Positions 28,608 through 37,239 of a stretch of 64,000 nucleotides of DNA are shown piece by piece. Where the stretch lies: positions 248,001 to 312,000 of the forward strand of contig NZ_CP133148.1 in NCBI RefSeq assembly GCF_036488675.1, given 5' to 3'. This DNA comes from Sinorhizobium chiapasense. Its GTDB lineage: Bacteria; Pseudomonadota; Alphaproteobacteria; Rhizobiales; Rhizobiaceae. The notes under the pieces are model-generated. The model did not search any database. It was not told the origin of the DNA and saw only the letters and a list, made by a program, of their open reading frames with translations. Position 1 is the stretch's first letter; each line of letters begins with the position of its first letter. Made by a program: the position numbers and the translations under genes.

Positions 28608-29768
28608 TTAAGAGGTGCTCGCGAGCGGCCGGGGCGCAGTTGTTTCGAGCCGGGACTCATGCGAACCGATCGACATTCTGTTGCCTCGCCAATCGGCACT
28701 GCCCGCCAGCCAGCCTCGAACCCACACGATTGGAAGCAATGCATCGCGCGTGAACATGGCGATGAGCGACCATCGGGAAATGTGCCAGTTCTTCCGGTAG
28801 GCGAGGGTGAGTTCCGGCAAGTAGCTGGCACCGACGACAAAACCAGTGATGGCCAACGGGCTGCGACCTGCAACGAAGGCGGCGATCAACGACAGCAGAA
28901 GTGGCGGCATCACGCCGAGCAGGATTTCCGGCGAGTAGAATTGAGGAAAGGTAACGCGCCGCAACCTCGCCCAGCGGCACTGACGTGCCCAGACCTCGCG
29001 AAATGTCCTGGTACCCAGCGGCTGTTCGAACGGCGAGGAAACCAGGTGCACTTTCAAGCCGAGACTTCTCACAAGTTTCGTTGCTGCCGCATCCTCGGCG
29101 ATCTGCGACGCCAGTGCCTGAATGCCACCATGGGCATCCAACATGCTCTTGCGCCAGAGCATGCTCTTGCCCTGCGCAAACCCGAAGCCAAGCGCTTCGC
29201 CGGCGTATTGCCAGCGCGCCTGGTGGGCGTTGAGGAACGCACATTCAACCTCCGCCCAAAATCCATGCGGACGTGAACCAAGCGGAGTCGAGCATACCAG
29301 CCCGGTATCCTGCCGCCACCCAGCCATCAGGCGAATGAGATAGTCGGCCGGCATAAGAACATTCGAGTCGGCGAGAACCACCCATTCATGCGAGGCCGCT
29401 TTCCAGCCTTTCACGCAATTGTTCAGCTTGGGATTGGCGCTGATCAGGTCGTCACCGACAAGAATTGTTGCGGAAATGGCTGGGTGGCGCTCACGCGCTT
29501 CCTCGATCAATGGGATCACCGCGTCCTCTGCGTCGGCGATGCAGAAGATGACTTCGTAATCGGGCCAATTCAGGCGAAACGCGCTCTCGAGCGTTTCCCG
29601 GGAAAATTCCTCGACGCCGCAGAGCGGGATCACGACGGAAACAGGAGGTCGATGCAGCGTCTCGGGCTGAGGATCCAGACGCGGCCAGATGCGCCAGCCC
29701 GCGATCATCAGGCTCAGCACATTGATGGCCAGGAATGCACCGGCGGCGGCGAACAAGTTCAGCATCAT
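28608..29768 (-). CDS. Family 2/21 glycosyltransferase, ceramide glucosyltransferase-like
   Basis: 386 residues. An N-terminal membrane helix (residues 4-25) is followed by a cytoplasmic GT-A domain with PPVSVVIPLCGVEE, the first acidic motif FCIADAEDA, WVVLADSNVLMPADYL (DxD position), IAEDAAATKL and RQCRWARLRR, the (Q/R)xxRW acceptor motif. Two or three membrane helices follow near the C-terminus. This is the layout of GT21 ceramide glucosyltransferases and the related HpnI enzymes. A sphingolipid or glycolipid acceptor at the inner membrane is likely; the exact acceptor is unknown. Confidence 0.8.
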   Translation of the reverse strand: MMLNLFAAAGAFLAINVLSLMIAGWRIWPRLDPQPETLHRPPVSVVIPLCGVEEFSRETLESAFRLNWPDYEVIFCIADAEDAVIPLIEEARERHPAISATILVGDDLISANPKLNNCVKGWKAASHEWVVLADSNVLMPADYLIRLMAGWRQDTGLVCSTPLGSRPHGFWAEVECAFLNAHQARWQYAGEALGFGFAQGKSMLWRKSMLDAHGGIQALASQIAEDAAATKLVRSLGLKVHLVSSPFEQPLGTRTFREVWARQCRWARLRRVTFPQFYSPEILLGVMPPLLLSLIAAFVAGRSPLAITGFVVGASYLPELTLAYRKNWHISRWSLIAMFTRDALLPIVWVRGWLAGSADWRGNRMSIGSHESRLETTAPRPLASTS

Positions 29769-30010
29769 CTATCCAGCGACGAGTCGCGGCGCCATTCCGA
29801 CGAACTCAGGCACCGGATAAACATCACCGTAAGATGACATGCCTATGACAGCCGACGCTGAGACCCAAGCGTCGGTCGCCTTGCAGCCTGTCTTCGGACA
29901 GCGATCCGTCAAGCCTCGAGTGCGCTCGGTCTCCCGCTCGGGCAAGTGTCCGCGCCGTGGAACCAAACCCCGCGACCGGCGTTCTTTGGAGGATATCCGG
30001 GAGGCGAAGG

Positions 30011-30199
30011 ATGACACATGCTGATATCAGGACGCTCGACAAGTCTCGGGCCAAGCATGTTTGGGACGTGGCAGAATATTGCAGGCGGACGGGCATACAT
30101 AAAGCCGAGGAAAAGCGCCTGATCAAAGTGCTCGGCAGGTATGCATCGAGCCACGAACTGCAGATGAACATCGTTCGGCCTCAAAGCCGCATCCGCTGA
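30011..30199 (+). CDS. Small hypothetical protein
   Basis: 62 residues from ATG 30011; GGGAGG ends 6 bases upstream, which decides this start over the longer frame from 29957. Basic and helical: DKSRAKHVWDVAEYCRRTGI, then EEKRLIKVLGRYASSHE. No family recognised. A palindromic repeat begins 11 bases after its stop. Confidence 0.6.
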   Translation: MTHADIRTLDKSRAKHVWDVAEYCRRTGIHKAEEKRLIKVLGRYASSHELQMNIVRPQSRIR

Positions 30200-30209
30200 C
30201 CGGTAAGAT

Positions 30210-30316
30210 CTAGAGCATCCCGCTTTCAAGTGGAATCACTGAAATCGGATAAGATGCTCTAGAATCAAAGTGCTAGAGCGTCCTTTGTGCGTTCACTTGA
30301 ACGCACGGCGCTCTAG
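30210..30316 (+). repeat. 107-bp palindromic intergenic repeat, copy 2
   Basis: Matches 23701-23807 at all but one of 107 positions (GAAATCGG here, GAAAGCGG there). Same orientation, 6.5 kb apart. Confidence 0.85.
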
Positions 30317-30391
30317 AACGCAATTTCTCGCAGCGACATTGCGCTTCCGCGCGGCGTTTTCGTGTTGCGAGGAACGCCGGAGGAGGCGCGC

Positions 30392-30619
30392 GTGTGGGCA
30401 ATACTGGTCGGCGTGTTTCTTGTTGTCTGCGGCATGCTCTTCATGGCGCGGGAGGCGCTCGGCCGTAGAAATCTGAGCAACCCGTCGCCCTCTTCGCAGG
30501 ACGGAAACGGACCAACGCTCGAGCCGGACGAGCAGGGTTTGGGCTTTCTCGGTCTTGCGCGGAACTGGCCCGGTCTGGCGCTCATGGCAGTCGGTGCCGT
30601 CCTCTTGCTTTTCGGCTAG
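30392..30619 (+). CDS. Small two-helix membrane protein
   Basis: 75 residues from GTG 30392, selected because GGAGGAGG precedes it; the frame opens earlier at 30362. Two membrane helices, WAILVGVFLVVCGMLFMA and WPGLALMAVGAVLLLF, flank a polar Ser/Asp-rich loop. Function unknown. Its stop codon lies in the first bases of another palindromic repeat. Confidence 0.6.
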   Translation: MWAILVGVFLVVCGMLFMAREALGRRNLSNPSPSSQDGNGPTLEPDEQGLGFLGLARNWPGLALMAVGAVLLLFG

Positions 30620-30721
30620 AGCAATTCCAGGAAAAGTGTGAAACGGTTTTCCGTCCGGAATTGCGTGATTTCAAACGGTTAGATCATTTCACTGGTTCAA
30701 AGAAACAATGAAATGATCTAA
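30617..30721 (+). repeat. Intergenic palindromic repeat of a second type
   Basis: GCAATTCC/GGAATTGC (30621-30665) and TAGATCATTTCA/TGAAATGATCTA (30680-30720) form two hairpins. The opening TAGAGCAATTCC is familiar from rhizobial intergenic repeats. Lies between a membrane-protein gene and a regulator transcribed toward it. Confidence 0.65.
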
Positions 30722-30766
30722 GGCGATCCGTGCCGAATTGCGTAGTTTCAAAACGAGTTGGAGCGA

Positions 30767-31825
30767 TCAGCGGCCGGAGGCCGGGCGCCTTGCCGCCGCA
30801 AGTTGCTTGCGCGCTGCACCGGGGGTTAGCGAAAACGCCTCCCTGAACTTCCGGATGAAATGAGAGACATTCTCGAAGCCGGTTTCGAGCGCAATGTCGA
30901 TCAACGGCTTTTCGGTGGATGCAACCAGCCGCATCGCCGCGTCGAGGCGAAGTTTCAGATAGACCGAAACCGGGGTGGCATCGAGTTCGTTCTGGAACAG
31001 ACGTTCGAGTTGCCTGCGCGATATGCCGAGTGCGTTTGCCACATCGTCTATGCCGATGATGTCCTCAAGATGCTGCTCCATCACCATGAGCGCGAGACTG
31101 ATCCGCTTGTCCTGCACGGTGACTGCGCCGAGCGGATTGCGCGTCTGCATTTCCGTGGCGTCTCTGCGGCGTGTGATCTGCATGATTTCGAGCGCGTTGC
31201 GTTCGGCCTCCTCGCCGACATGTTTGCGGATCAGGTAAGTGGCGAGGTCTGCGACGCTGCTGCCGCCGGCGCAGGTGATCACCTTGCCATCCTCGACAAA
31301 GATGCGTTTTGACGTCACCTCGATTGCGGGGAAGCGTGATCGAAATTCATTGTGATGCAGCCAGCTGACGCAGGCGGCATGTCCATCCAGCACACCCGCC
31401 TCGGCCAGAATGAAGCTTCCCGTGCATACACCGATGATCGGCACGCCCTCTCGCGCCGCCCGGTGAAGGTAGTTGATCGTTTCACGGTCGATCGGTTCTT
31501 CGACGTTGAGCCGCCCGCCAACGACGGCGATGTAGCTGAACTCGGTCGGCGGGCGAAGCGAGGCCGTGGGCGCCACCTGTATGCCGCAACTGGACATCAC
31601 GAAGTTCCTCGTGCTGCCGAGCACCTCCCAGTCGCAGTTCACCCGGCCCGACTTGTCCTCGATATCGCTGCCAAGCCTCAAGGCGTCGGCAAACAGGGAA
31701 AAGGCGCTGAGCGTGAAGCTCCGCGCGAGAATGAAGCCGACGCGCAGCACCCCGTGACCGGCGAGATGCCTGTTCGCGGCCGCCTTTTTTCCTACCAGAG
31801 TCGTTTCCAATGCGATGCAATCCAT
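30767..31825 (-). CDS. AraC-family regulator with DJ-1/PfpI-like domain (GlxA/ArgR type)
   Basis: 352 residues from ATG 31825; the frame extends to 31927 and the start is uncertain. The N-terminal ~190 residues form a class I amidotransferase-like fold with VPIIGVCTGSFILAEAGVL, carrying the nucleophile-elbow cysteine, and GKVITCAGGSSVADLATYLI. The C-terminus has an AraC DNA-binding domain: IDDVANALGISRRQLERLFQ and IDIALETGFENVSHFIRKFREAF. Related proteins control amino-acid, choline or glycine-betaine genes. No obvious target is adjacent. Confidence 0.9.
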   Translation of the reverse strand: MDCIALETTLVGKKAAANRHLAGHGVLRVGFILARSFTLSAFSLFADALRLGSDIEDKSGRVNCDWEVLGSTRNFVMSSCGIQVAPTASLRPPTEFSYIAVVGGRLNVEEPIDRETINYLHRAAREGVPIIGVCTGSFILAEAGVLDGHAACVSWLHHNEFRSRFPAIEVTSKRIFVEDGKVITCAGGSSVADLATYLIRKHVGEEAERNALEIMQITRRRDATEMQTRNPLGAVTVQDKRISLALMVMEQHLEDIIGIDDVANALGISRRQLERLFQNELDATPVSVYLKLRLDAAMRLVASTEKPLIDIALETGFENVSHFIRKFREAFSLTPGAARKQLAAARRPASGR

Positions 31826-32159
31826 TCCTGCCGGGCGGCAAGCGTCCGTGCGCGGCCCATGAGGAACGCATAATACCAAGCGCAAGGCGCTATAGGTAGG
31901 CCGCCCGCGTCCCGGACTGGCCGACAAGAGGCGGGCAGTTCCCGATGTCGTCGTCTGTGCCGGTCTGCGTCCTAGGCGGGCTAATCCCCATGTATATGAT
32001 GATTTATTAACCGATTTGTCAGAAAATTGTCATTGTCCGACAGGGGCGCGGCTCGGCGCATTGGGCCGATCGAAGTGTCCCTGGGAGCCGGGGCTGGCTC
32101 CGGACGCATCGTTTCGCCGCTATTGTCGCTAGGTTCGTTCATCGGGGAATGAGGCTGGG
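31826..32159. other. Intergenic, no gene seen
   Basis: Region upstream of the AraC-type gene and of the small membrane protein. It includes an AT-rich patch around 31990-32035 that could hold promoters. No RNA gene recognised. Confidence 0.4.
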
Positions 32160-32255
32160 ATGTACGAAATGACGGAACACATGATGAAAGTGCTCATGAG
32201 CATCATGGCCGCGCTTTCGCTCGGCTCGCTGATGTTCCTTATTGTCGTGCTTTAG
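32160..32255 (+). CDS. 31-residue single-helix membrane protein
   Basis: Short frame ATG 32160 to TAG 32253-32255. It begins MYEMTEHMMKVLMSIMAAL and continues as one hydrophobic helix ending in FLIVVL. GAGG lies about 6 bases before the ATG. Size, single helix and a good ribosome-binding site make a real small membrane protein likely. Function unknown. Confidence 0.5.
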   Translation: MYEMTEHMMKVLMSIMAALSLGSLMFLIVVL

Positions 32256-32284
32256 GATTTTGAACCTACCGCGCCGTGCGTTAT

Positions 32285-32351
32285 ATCGGCGCGCAAAGGA
32301 CGCTGTAGCACTGCTTTCAGTGAATCCACGTGAAAGCAGGATGCTGCAACC
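32285..32351 (+). repeat. Partial palindromic repeat
   Basis: Contains the GCGCAAAGGACGCTGTAG word shared with 22180-22285 and 59718-59823, followed by the hairpin CTGCTTTCA/TGAAAGCAG (32311-32339). It looks like a rearranged or truncated member of the same repeat family. Confidence 0.5.
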
Positions 32352-32388
32352 GTGCTTAAGCCCTGTGGCTATTTCCAACGCAGAAACA

Positions 32389-32850
32389 TCACGTTGCCGA
32401 AACGTCGACCCATTCCGCTCCGGTCAATTCCGCGATGCGTTCCGGGCTGATATGGACGGCGGCGTTGGTGGCGCCGGCCGCGGGAACAACGACGTCGTAG
32501 GCCTTCAAGGACTCGTCGCAATAGACATTGTGCGGTTTGGCGAGGCCGAAAGGGCAGACGCCGCCGACCGGATGGCCCGTTTCCGCCTCCACCTCGTCGA
32601 AGCCGAGCATGCGGGCCTTCGTGCCGAAGCGGGCCTTGTATTTCTTGTTGTCGAGCCGGGCGTCACCGCGTGTGACGATCAGGATGACGTCGTCTCCGAC
32701 CTTGAGCGCCAGTGTCTTGGCAATTTGCGCGGGCTCGACACCGTGGCCTTTGGCTGCAAGTTCCACGGTGGCGGTACTTTGCGCAAGTTCAATGACATCG
32801 ATATCCGGGGCGTGTTCGGAGAAGAACTGTTTGACGGAAGCAAGGCTCAT
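32389..32850 (-). CDS. YbaK/EbsC family aminoacyl-tRNA deacylase
   Basis: 153 residues from ATG 32850, by homology; the frame is open upstream to 33033. It matches the YbaK/ProX editing domain: TATVELAAKGHGVEPAQIAKTL (catalytic-site Lys), ILIVTRGDARLDNKKYK, GHPVGGVCPFGL and the DVVVPAAGATNAAVHISP end. Such proteins hydrolyse misacylated tRNA such as Cys-tRNA-Pro or Ala-tRNA-Pro; the exact specificity is not told by sequence. Cytoplasmic, single gene. Confidence 0.92.
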   Translation of the reverse strand: MSLASVKQFFSEHAPDIDVIELAQSTATVELAAKGHGVEPAQIAKTLALKVGDDVILIVTRGDARLDNKKYKARFGTKARMLGFDEVEAETGHPVGGVCPFGLAKPHNVYCDESLKAYDVVVPAAGATNAAVHISPERIAELTGAEWVDVSAT

Positions 32851-32944
32851 CGGGCGATCTATGCGGCAAAAACAGGTTGTCGGGAAAAATACGAATGTGT
32901 GGCGGCAAGCCGGGATTGCGCTCGCTGCAGACGGCGTCAGTGTT

Positions 32945-33133
32945 TCAATCGTCGTTCGAGGCGTCAAGATCTTCGGGGCGCCGGCCTTCCTGCTGCGGCG
33001 GCAGATAGCCATGGCTCGCGAACCAGTTCTCAAGGATCGTCGAGATCGCCTGTTCGCGCGTAAGCATCCCCCGATGATCGGTGATGAAGGTTTTGAGGGC
33101 CGTCTCGATATTTGCGGCGTAGAGTTCGGTCAT
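32945..33133 (-). CDS. Small hypothetical protein
   Basis: 62 residues from ATG 33133, decided by a strong GGAGGCAACC ribosome-binding site; the frame extends upstream to 33193. Begins MTELYAANIETALKTFITDH; helical, with an acidic tail ending DLDASNDD. No family recognised. It follows the GlsB-like gene on the same strand, 68 bases downstream. Confidence 0.65.
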   Translation of the reverse strand: MTELYAANIETALKTFITDHRGMLTREQAISTILENWFASHGYLPPQQEGRRPEDLDASNDD

Positions 33134-33201
33134 GGTTGCCTCCGGCTCTTGCAAGAGGCGGTCCGCGCTTTCGCGCGGATCGCAATATTTCATCGGCGGG
33201 C

Positions 33202-33456
33202 TTATGCCTGTTTGACGATGCGGATCAGTACCAGAAGGATGATCGCGCCGATCGTCGAGTGAATGATCGCGGAAAGGATACCAGTCCCGAGGCTGATGCC
33301 GATCGCGGGAAAGAGAAAGCCGGCGATGAAGGCGCCGACGATGCCGACGACGATGTTGCCGATCAGGCCGAAACCGAAGCCGCTGACGATCAGACCGGCA
33401 AGCCAGCCGGCAACAGCGCCGACAATCAGGAATACCAGGATGCTTTCAATACCCAT
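33202..33456 (-). CDS. GlsB/YeaQ/YmgE family membrane protein
   Basis: 84 residues from ATG 33456, with GGAGAGGAG upstream. Three hydrophobic helices with the family's Gly-rich pattern: LIVGAVAGWLAGLIVSG, GNIVVGIVGAFIAGFLF and a C-terminal IGAIILLVLIRIV. Transglycosylase-associated/stress-response inner-membrane proteins, function poorly known. Confidence 0.92.
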   Translation of the reverse strand: MGIESILVFLIVGAVAGWLAGLIVSGFGFGLIGNIVVGIVGAFIAGFLFPAIGISLGTGILSAIIHSTIGAIILLVLIRIVKQA

Positions 33457-33633
33457 GAATCGCTCCTCTCCGTTGGATCCATGAGGAAAAGATAGATCAG
33501 GTTTTGAAATCAGATAGAGGGCAATTTTATCGTGCGGCGATTTTGCACCGATTTCCAGCTGCCGATCACGCCTCCGGCGGCTCCGCGAGGTCGGGCGATT
33601 GGGAGCGACCGCCACTGGCCGCTCCTCGATTGC

Positions 33634-34926
33634 TCAGACGATGCCGCCGCCACCGCCAGCTACAGCCGGCCGTTCGCCCGCCACCTTGGCGCGGTAGCCG
33701 CTCGCACGGTAGGTCGCGACCGGCGCGATCGCACCGCCATGCTCGAGGCGTGCCATCGCGAGGATCGGTTCGACGTCTGTCCGGAAGGCGGCTTTCAGCG
33801 TCTCCGACGCCATCAGTGCATCATTGCCCTGCTGATAGTCGTTAAGCGCCTTTCGATCGACAAGAAGGGCCTGGGCGTAGGCGCGGCAGACTTCCATCGC
33901 GCTGGTCATCAGGCTTTCGATCGGGTCCGTCACGTTATGGCTCTGGTCGAGCATATGCGCGGGATTGAAGCCTTCCGCGCCGCGCACCTCGGCGTCGACC
34001 AGCTCGTTGAAGACGAGGAACAGGCGATAGGGATCGATCGATCCGGTATCGAGGTCGTCGTCTCCGTATTTTGAATCGTTGAAATGGAAGCCGCCGAGTT
34101 TTTTGAACTGGATCAACCGGGCGACGATCATCTCGATATTGACGTTCGGCGCGTGGTGTCCGAGGTCGACGAGGCAGAAGGCCTTGGGCCCGAGTTCCTG
34201 CGCAATCAGATAGTTCGTACCCCAGTCCTGCACCACCGTCGAATAAAAGGCCGGCTCGTACATCTTGTGTTCGGTGAAGACGCGCCAGTCGTCCGGAAGT
34301 GCCGCGTAGACTGCTTTCATCGCATCGAGATAGCGTTCAAACGCCTTGGTGAAATTGCACTGCCCGGGAAAGTTGGAGCCGTCGCCGATCCAGACCGTCA
34401 GCGCCTTCGACCCCAGCGCCTTGCCGATCTCGATGCATTCTAGATTGTGCTCGATCGCCTGGCGCCGCGTCGCCGCATCGCTGTGCGAGAGCGACCCGAA
34501 CTTGTAGGAGTGAGCCTGCCCGGGCGCGTCCGAGAAGGTGTTCGAGTTCATCGCATCGAAACCTAGGCCCAGCGCCGCACCCTTCTCCTTCAACGCTCGG
34601 AGATCGGAAACCTTGTCCCACGGGATATGCAGCGAAACGGTCGGCGTCGCGCGCGTCAGCTCATGGATGACGCCGCAGTCTTCGAGCTTGTCGAAGATGT
34701 TGCGCGGCTCGCCCGGGCCGGGAAAGCGGGCAAAACGCGTGCCGCCCGTGCCGACCCCCCAGGAAGGAACGGCAACGCCATAGGCGGCGACCTTTTTCTT
34801 GATCGTGTCGATCTCGATGCCGCGGCGGGCAAGCCTTTCGCCGAGGCTGTCGTAGTCTCGGCTGAGCACGTCCCGGCGGCCTGCATTTTCGGCTTCGACA
34901 ACGGCCTTGCTGATCATCTCGGTCAT
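33634..34926 (-). CDS. rhaI: L-rhamnose isomerase
   Basis: 430 residues from ATG 34926, preceded by GGAGGCTGCC. Rhizobial RhaI type, a TIM-barrel xylose-isomerase-like enzyme. AVPSWGVGTGGTRFARFPGPGEP, then MNSNTFSD, VWIGDGSNFPGQ, DLGHHAPNVNIE and GGFHFNDSKYGDDDLD carry the metal-binding Glu, Asp and His residues. Converts L-rhamnose to L-rhamnulose. Second gene of the minus-strand rhaDI operon, starting 13 bases after the rhaD stop. Confidence 0.95.
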   Translation of the reverse strand: MTEMISKAVVEAENAGRRDVLSRDYDSLGERLARRGIEIDTIKKKVAAYGVAVPSWGVGTGGTRFARFPGPGEPRNIFDKLEDCGVIHELTRATPTVSLHIPWDKVSDLRALKEKGAALGLGFDAMNSNTFSDAPGQAHSYKFGSLSHSDAATRRQAIEHNLECIEIGKALGSKALTVWIGDGSNFPGQCNFTKAFERYLDAMKAVYAALPDDWRVFTEHKMYEPAFYSTVVQDWGTNYLIAQELGPKAFCLVDLGHHAPNVNIEMIVARLIQFKKLGGFHFNDSKYGDDDLDTGSIDPYRLFLVFNELVDAEVRGAEGFNPAHMLDQSHNVTDPIESLMTSAMEVCRAYAQALLVDRKALNDYQQGNDALMASETLKAAFRTDVEPILAMARLEHGGAIAPVATYRASGYRAKVAGERPAVAGGGGGIV

Positions 34927-34939
34927 GGCAGCCTCCGCA

Positions 34940-37039
34940 TCATCGCGTAAACGACTGGGCATTGCCCGCGTCGACATTGACGATGTTGCCGGTCGATTTT
35001 GCCGACATGTCGGAAGCGAGGAAGTAGATCGCTTCGGCAATGTCTTCCGGGAAAACGCTGAGCTTCAGCATCGAACGCTCGCGATAGTGTGCCTCCAGAT
35101 CGTCCACGTCCATCTTGTAGGCGGCCGCGCGCTGCTCCTTCCATTCGCCGGTCCAGATCTTGGAACCGCGCAGCACCGCGTCCGGATTGACGACGTTGAC
35201 GCGGATCTGCGCCGATGCCCCTTCGAGTGCCAAGCAGCGGGCAAGATGGATCTCCGCCGCTTTCGCGGTGCAGTAGGCGGACGCGCCGGGCGAGGCGGCA
35301 AGGCCGTTCTTCGAGGCGACGAAGACAATATTTCCGCCGGCCTTCTGGTTGCGGAAGATGCGGAAAGCCTCACGCGAGACAAGGAAATAGCCAGTCGTGA
35401 GAATGTCGATGTTTTTGTTCCAGAGGGCGAGGGTCGTATCCTCGATCGCCGCCGACGAGGCGAGCCCGGCATTGGAGACGAGAATGTCGAGGCCGCCGAA
35501 GGCGAGAAGCGCATCGCCGAAGCCGGCTTCGACCGCCGCCTCGCTGGTCACGTTCATGTTGACCGCACGGACGAAATCCTTGCCGTAGCGTCCGGCGAGT
35601 TCGCTCTGGGCAGCCTCGAGCGCCGTTTCGTCGATGTCCGCGAGAACGACGCAGGCGCCTTCCTGCATCAGCCGGTTGGCCGTCGCCTTGCCGATGCCGC
35701 CGGCGGCGCCGGTGACGAGCGCGATGCGACCCGCGAGACTCTTGGGCTTCGGCATGCGCTGGAGCTTCGCTTCTTCCAGCAGCCAGTATTCGATGTCGAA
35801 CGCTTCCTGCTCGGGCAGGCCGACATAGGTCGATACGCCGGAGGCGCCGCGCATGACATTGATGGCGTTGACGTAGAATTCGCCGGAGATCCGGGCCGTC
35901 GCCTTGTCCTTGGCGAAGGTGATCATGCCGACGCCGGGGACGAGATAGACGACGGCGTTCGGGTCGCGCATGGCCGGGCTGTCGGCGCGCTTGCAGCGCT
36001 CATAGTAGCCGGCATAATCGGCGCGATAGGCGGCAATCGCCTCGCAAAGCCCGGCGAGCGTCCTGTCGATATCGGGATTGGCCGGATCAAAGTCGACCAC
36101 CAGCGGGCGGATTTTCGTCCGGAGGAAGTGGTCAGGGCAGCTCGTTCCGAGCGCGGCCAGCGGTTCGAGATCTTTGGATGTCACGAAATCCAGGACAGCC
36201 TGGCTGTCGTCGAAGTGCCCGACCTTTTTCTCGTCAGCGCTGATCAGCCCGCGGATCACCGGCATCAGTCGCTTGGCGATCGCGGCGCGTTCTGCGCTGT
36301 CCAGCGTCGGCTTTACCGCCCCGCCGAAGGCCGGTGCCGTGTTTTCTGCCTCGAACCAGGCGATCGCGCGGTTGATGATCTCGATCGTCGTCTCATAGGC
36401 TTGCTTGGCCGTATCGCCCCACGTGAAGAGGCCGTGGCTTTCCAGGATAACACCGCGTGCCTTCGGATTTTCGAGGCAAAATTTTTCGAGCCACAGGCCG
36501 AGTTCGTAGCCCGGCCGTTTCCATGGCAGCCAGCCGATCTCGTCGCCGAAGATCTTTTGCGTCAGCTCCTTGCTGTTCTTGGAGGCGGCGATCGCGATGA
36601 TCGCATCCGGATGCATGTGGTCGACATGCGCCTTCGGCACATAGGCATGGAGCGGCGTGTCGATCGAAGCGGCGCGCGGGTTGAGGTTGAAGGTGCAATG
36701 CGGCAGGTAGCCGACCATCTCGTCTTCGAATTCGACGCCCCGGTAGATGCCCTTCAGGGCATTGAGCCTGTCCATGTAAAGGGTTGCGAAGCCGTCGAGC
36801 TTGATGGTGCCGACGTCGCCGCCCGATCCCTTGACCCAAAGAACCTCCACCATCTCGCCCGTCAGCGGGTCCTTTTCCCTGACCTTGGCCGACGTATTGC
36901 CGCCGCCGTAATTGGTAATTCGCTTGTCCGATCCGAGAAGATTCGATCGGTAAAGAAGCCGCTCTGGCTCGCTCATTCCTGCCGCCTTGCCCTCGTCCCA
37001 GAGATTGGCCAGGCGTGCGCCCTGTTGCTTGTCGAGCAT
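34940..37039 (-). CDS. rhaD: Bifunctional rhamnulose-1-phosphate aldolase / short-chain dehydrogenase
   Basis: 699 residues from ATG 37039 with GGGAGGAA upstream. The N-terminal ~420 residues are a class II (zinc) aldolase: ITNYGGGNTSAKV, LWVKGSGGDVGTI, HVDHMHPDAIIAIA and ILESHGLFTWGD. The C-terminal ~270 residues are a short-chain dehydrogenase: ALVTGAAGGIGKATANRL (NAD site) and SAYCTAKAAEIHL (YxxxK). It splits rhamnulose 1-phosphate into dihydroxyacetone phosphate and L-lactaldehyde, and the second domain probably oxidises the lactaldehyde. First gene of rhaDI, divergent from rhaR. Confidence 0.95.
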   Translation of the reverse strand: MLDKQQGARLANLWDEGKAAGMSEPERLLYRSNLLGSDKRITNYGGGNTSAKVREKDPLTGEMVEVLWVKGSGGDVGTIKLDGFATLYMDRLNALKGIYRGVEFEDEMVGYLPHCTFNLNPRAASIDTPLHAYVPKAHVDHMHPDAIIAIAASKNSKELTQKIFGDEIGWLPWKRPGYELGLWLEKFCLENPKARGVILESHGLFTWGDTAKQAYETTIEIINRAIAWFEAENTAPAFGGAVKPTLDSAERAAIAKRLMPVIRGLISADEKKVGHFDDSQAVLDFVTSKDLEPLAALGTSCPDHFLRTKIRPLVVDFDPANPDIDRTLAGLCEAIAAYRADYAGYYERCKRADSPAMRDPNAVVYLVPGVGMITFAKDKATARISGEFYVNAINVMRGASGVSTYVGLPEQEAFDIEYWLLEEAKLQRMPKPKSLAGRIALVTGAAGGIGKATANRLMQEGACVVLADIDETALEAAQSELAGRYGKDFVRAVNMNVTSEAAVEAGFGDALLAFGGLDILVSNAGLASSAAIEDTTLALWNKNIDILTTGYFLVSREAFRIFRNQKAGGNIVFVASKNGLAASPGASAYCTAKAAEIHLARCLALEGASAQIRVNVVNPDAVLRGSKIWTGEWKEQRAAAYKMDVDDLEAHYRERSMLKLSVFPEDIAEAIYFLASDMSAKSTGNIVNVDAGNAQSFTR

Positions 37040-37124
37040 GTTGAATTCCTCCCGGTAAGCTATCCGGCGGCAGTAAGACCGCGGCGACATGATTGGCATC
37101 AGATCACACGGTCGGCGCGCGAAT

Positions 37125-37195
37125 GTCAATCAAAAACGATCAAAATCGTTCATATTGCGCTGCACAATGAAAAAATATGATTGATACTGATTGAC
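37125..37195. promoter_or_regulatory. Probable RhaR operator region between rhaD and rhaR
   Basis: GTCAATCA (37125-37132) is inverted against TGATTGAC (37188-37195). Within it AACGAT-CAAA-ATCGTT (37135-37150) is a perfect dyad. The region is AT-rich, unlike the flanks, and lies between two divergent units. DeoR-type repressors use such spaced repeats. Binding by RhaR is inference. Confidence 0.6.
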
Positions 37196-37239
37196 AATGC
37201 TTGGGACTGATGGAAGCATGCTGGGCATCGGAGGAGCGA

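Noticed and set aside
34907..37180. Long plus-strand frame (about 757 codons) opposite rhaD
   Set aside because: It mirrors the codon pattern of rhaD, crosses from rhaI into the rhaD promoter, and shows no recognisable domain; a high-GC antisense artefact.
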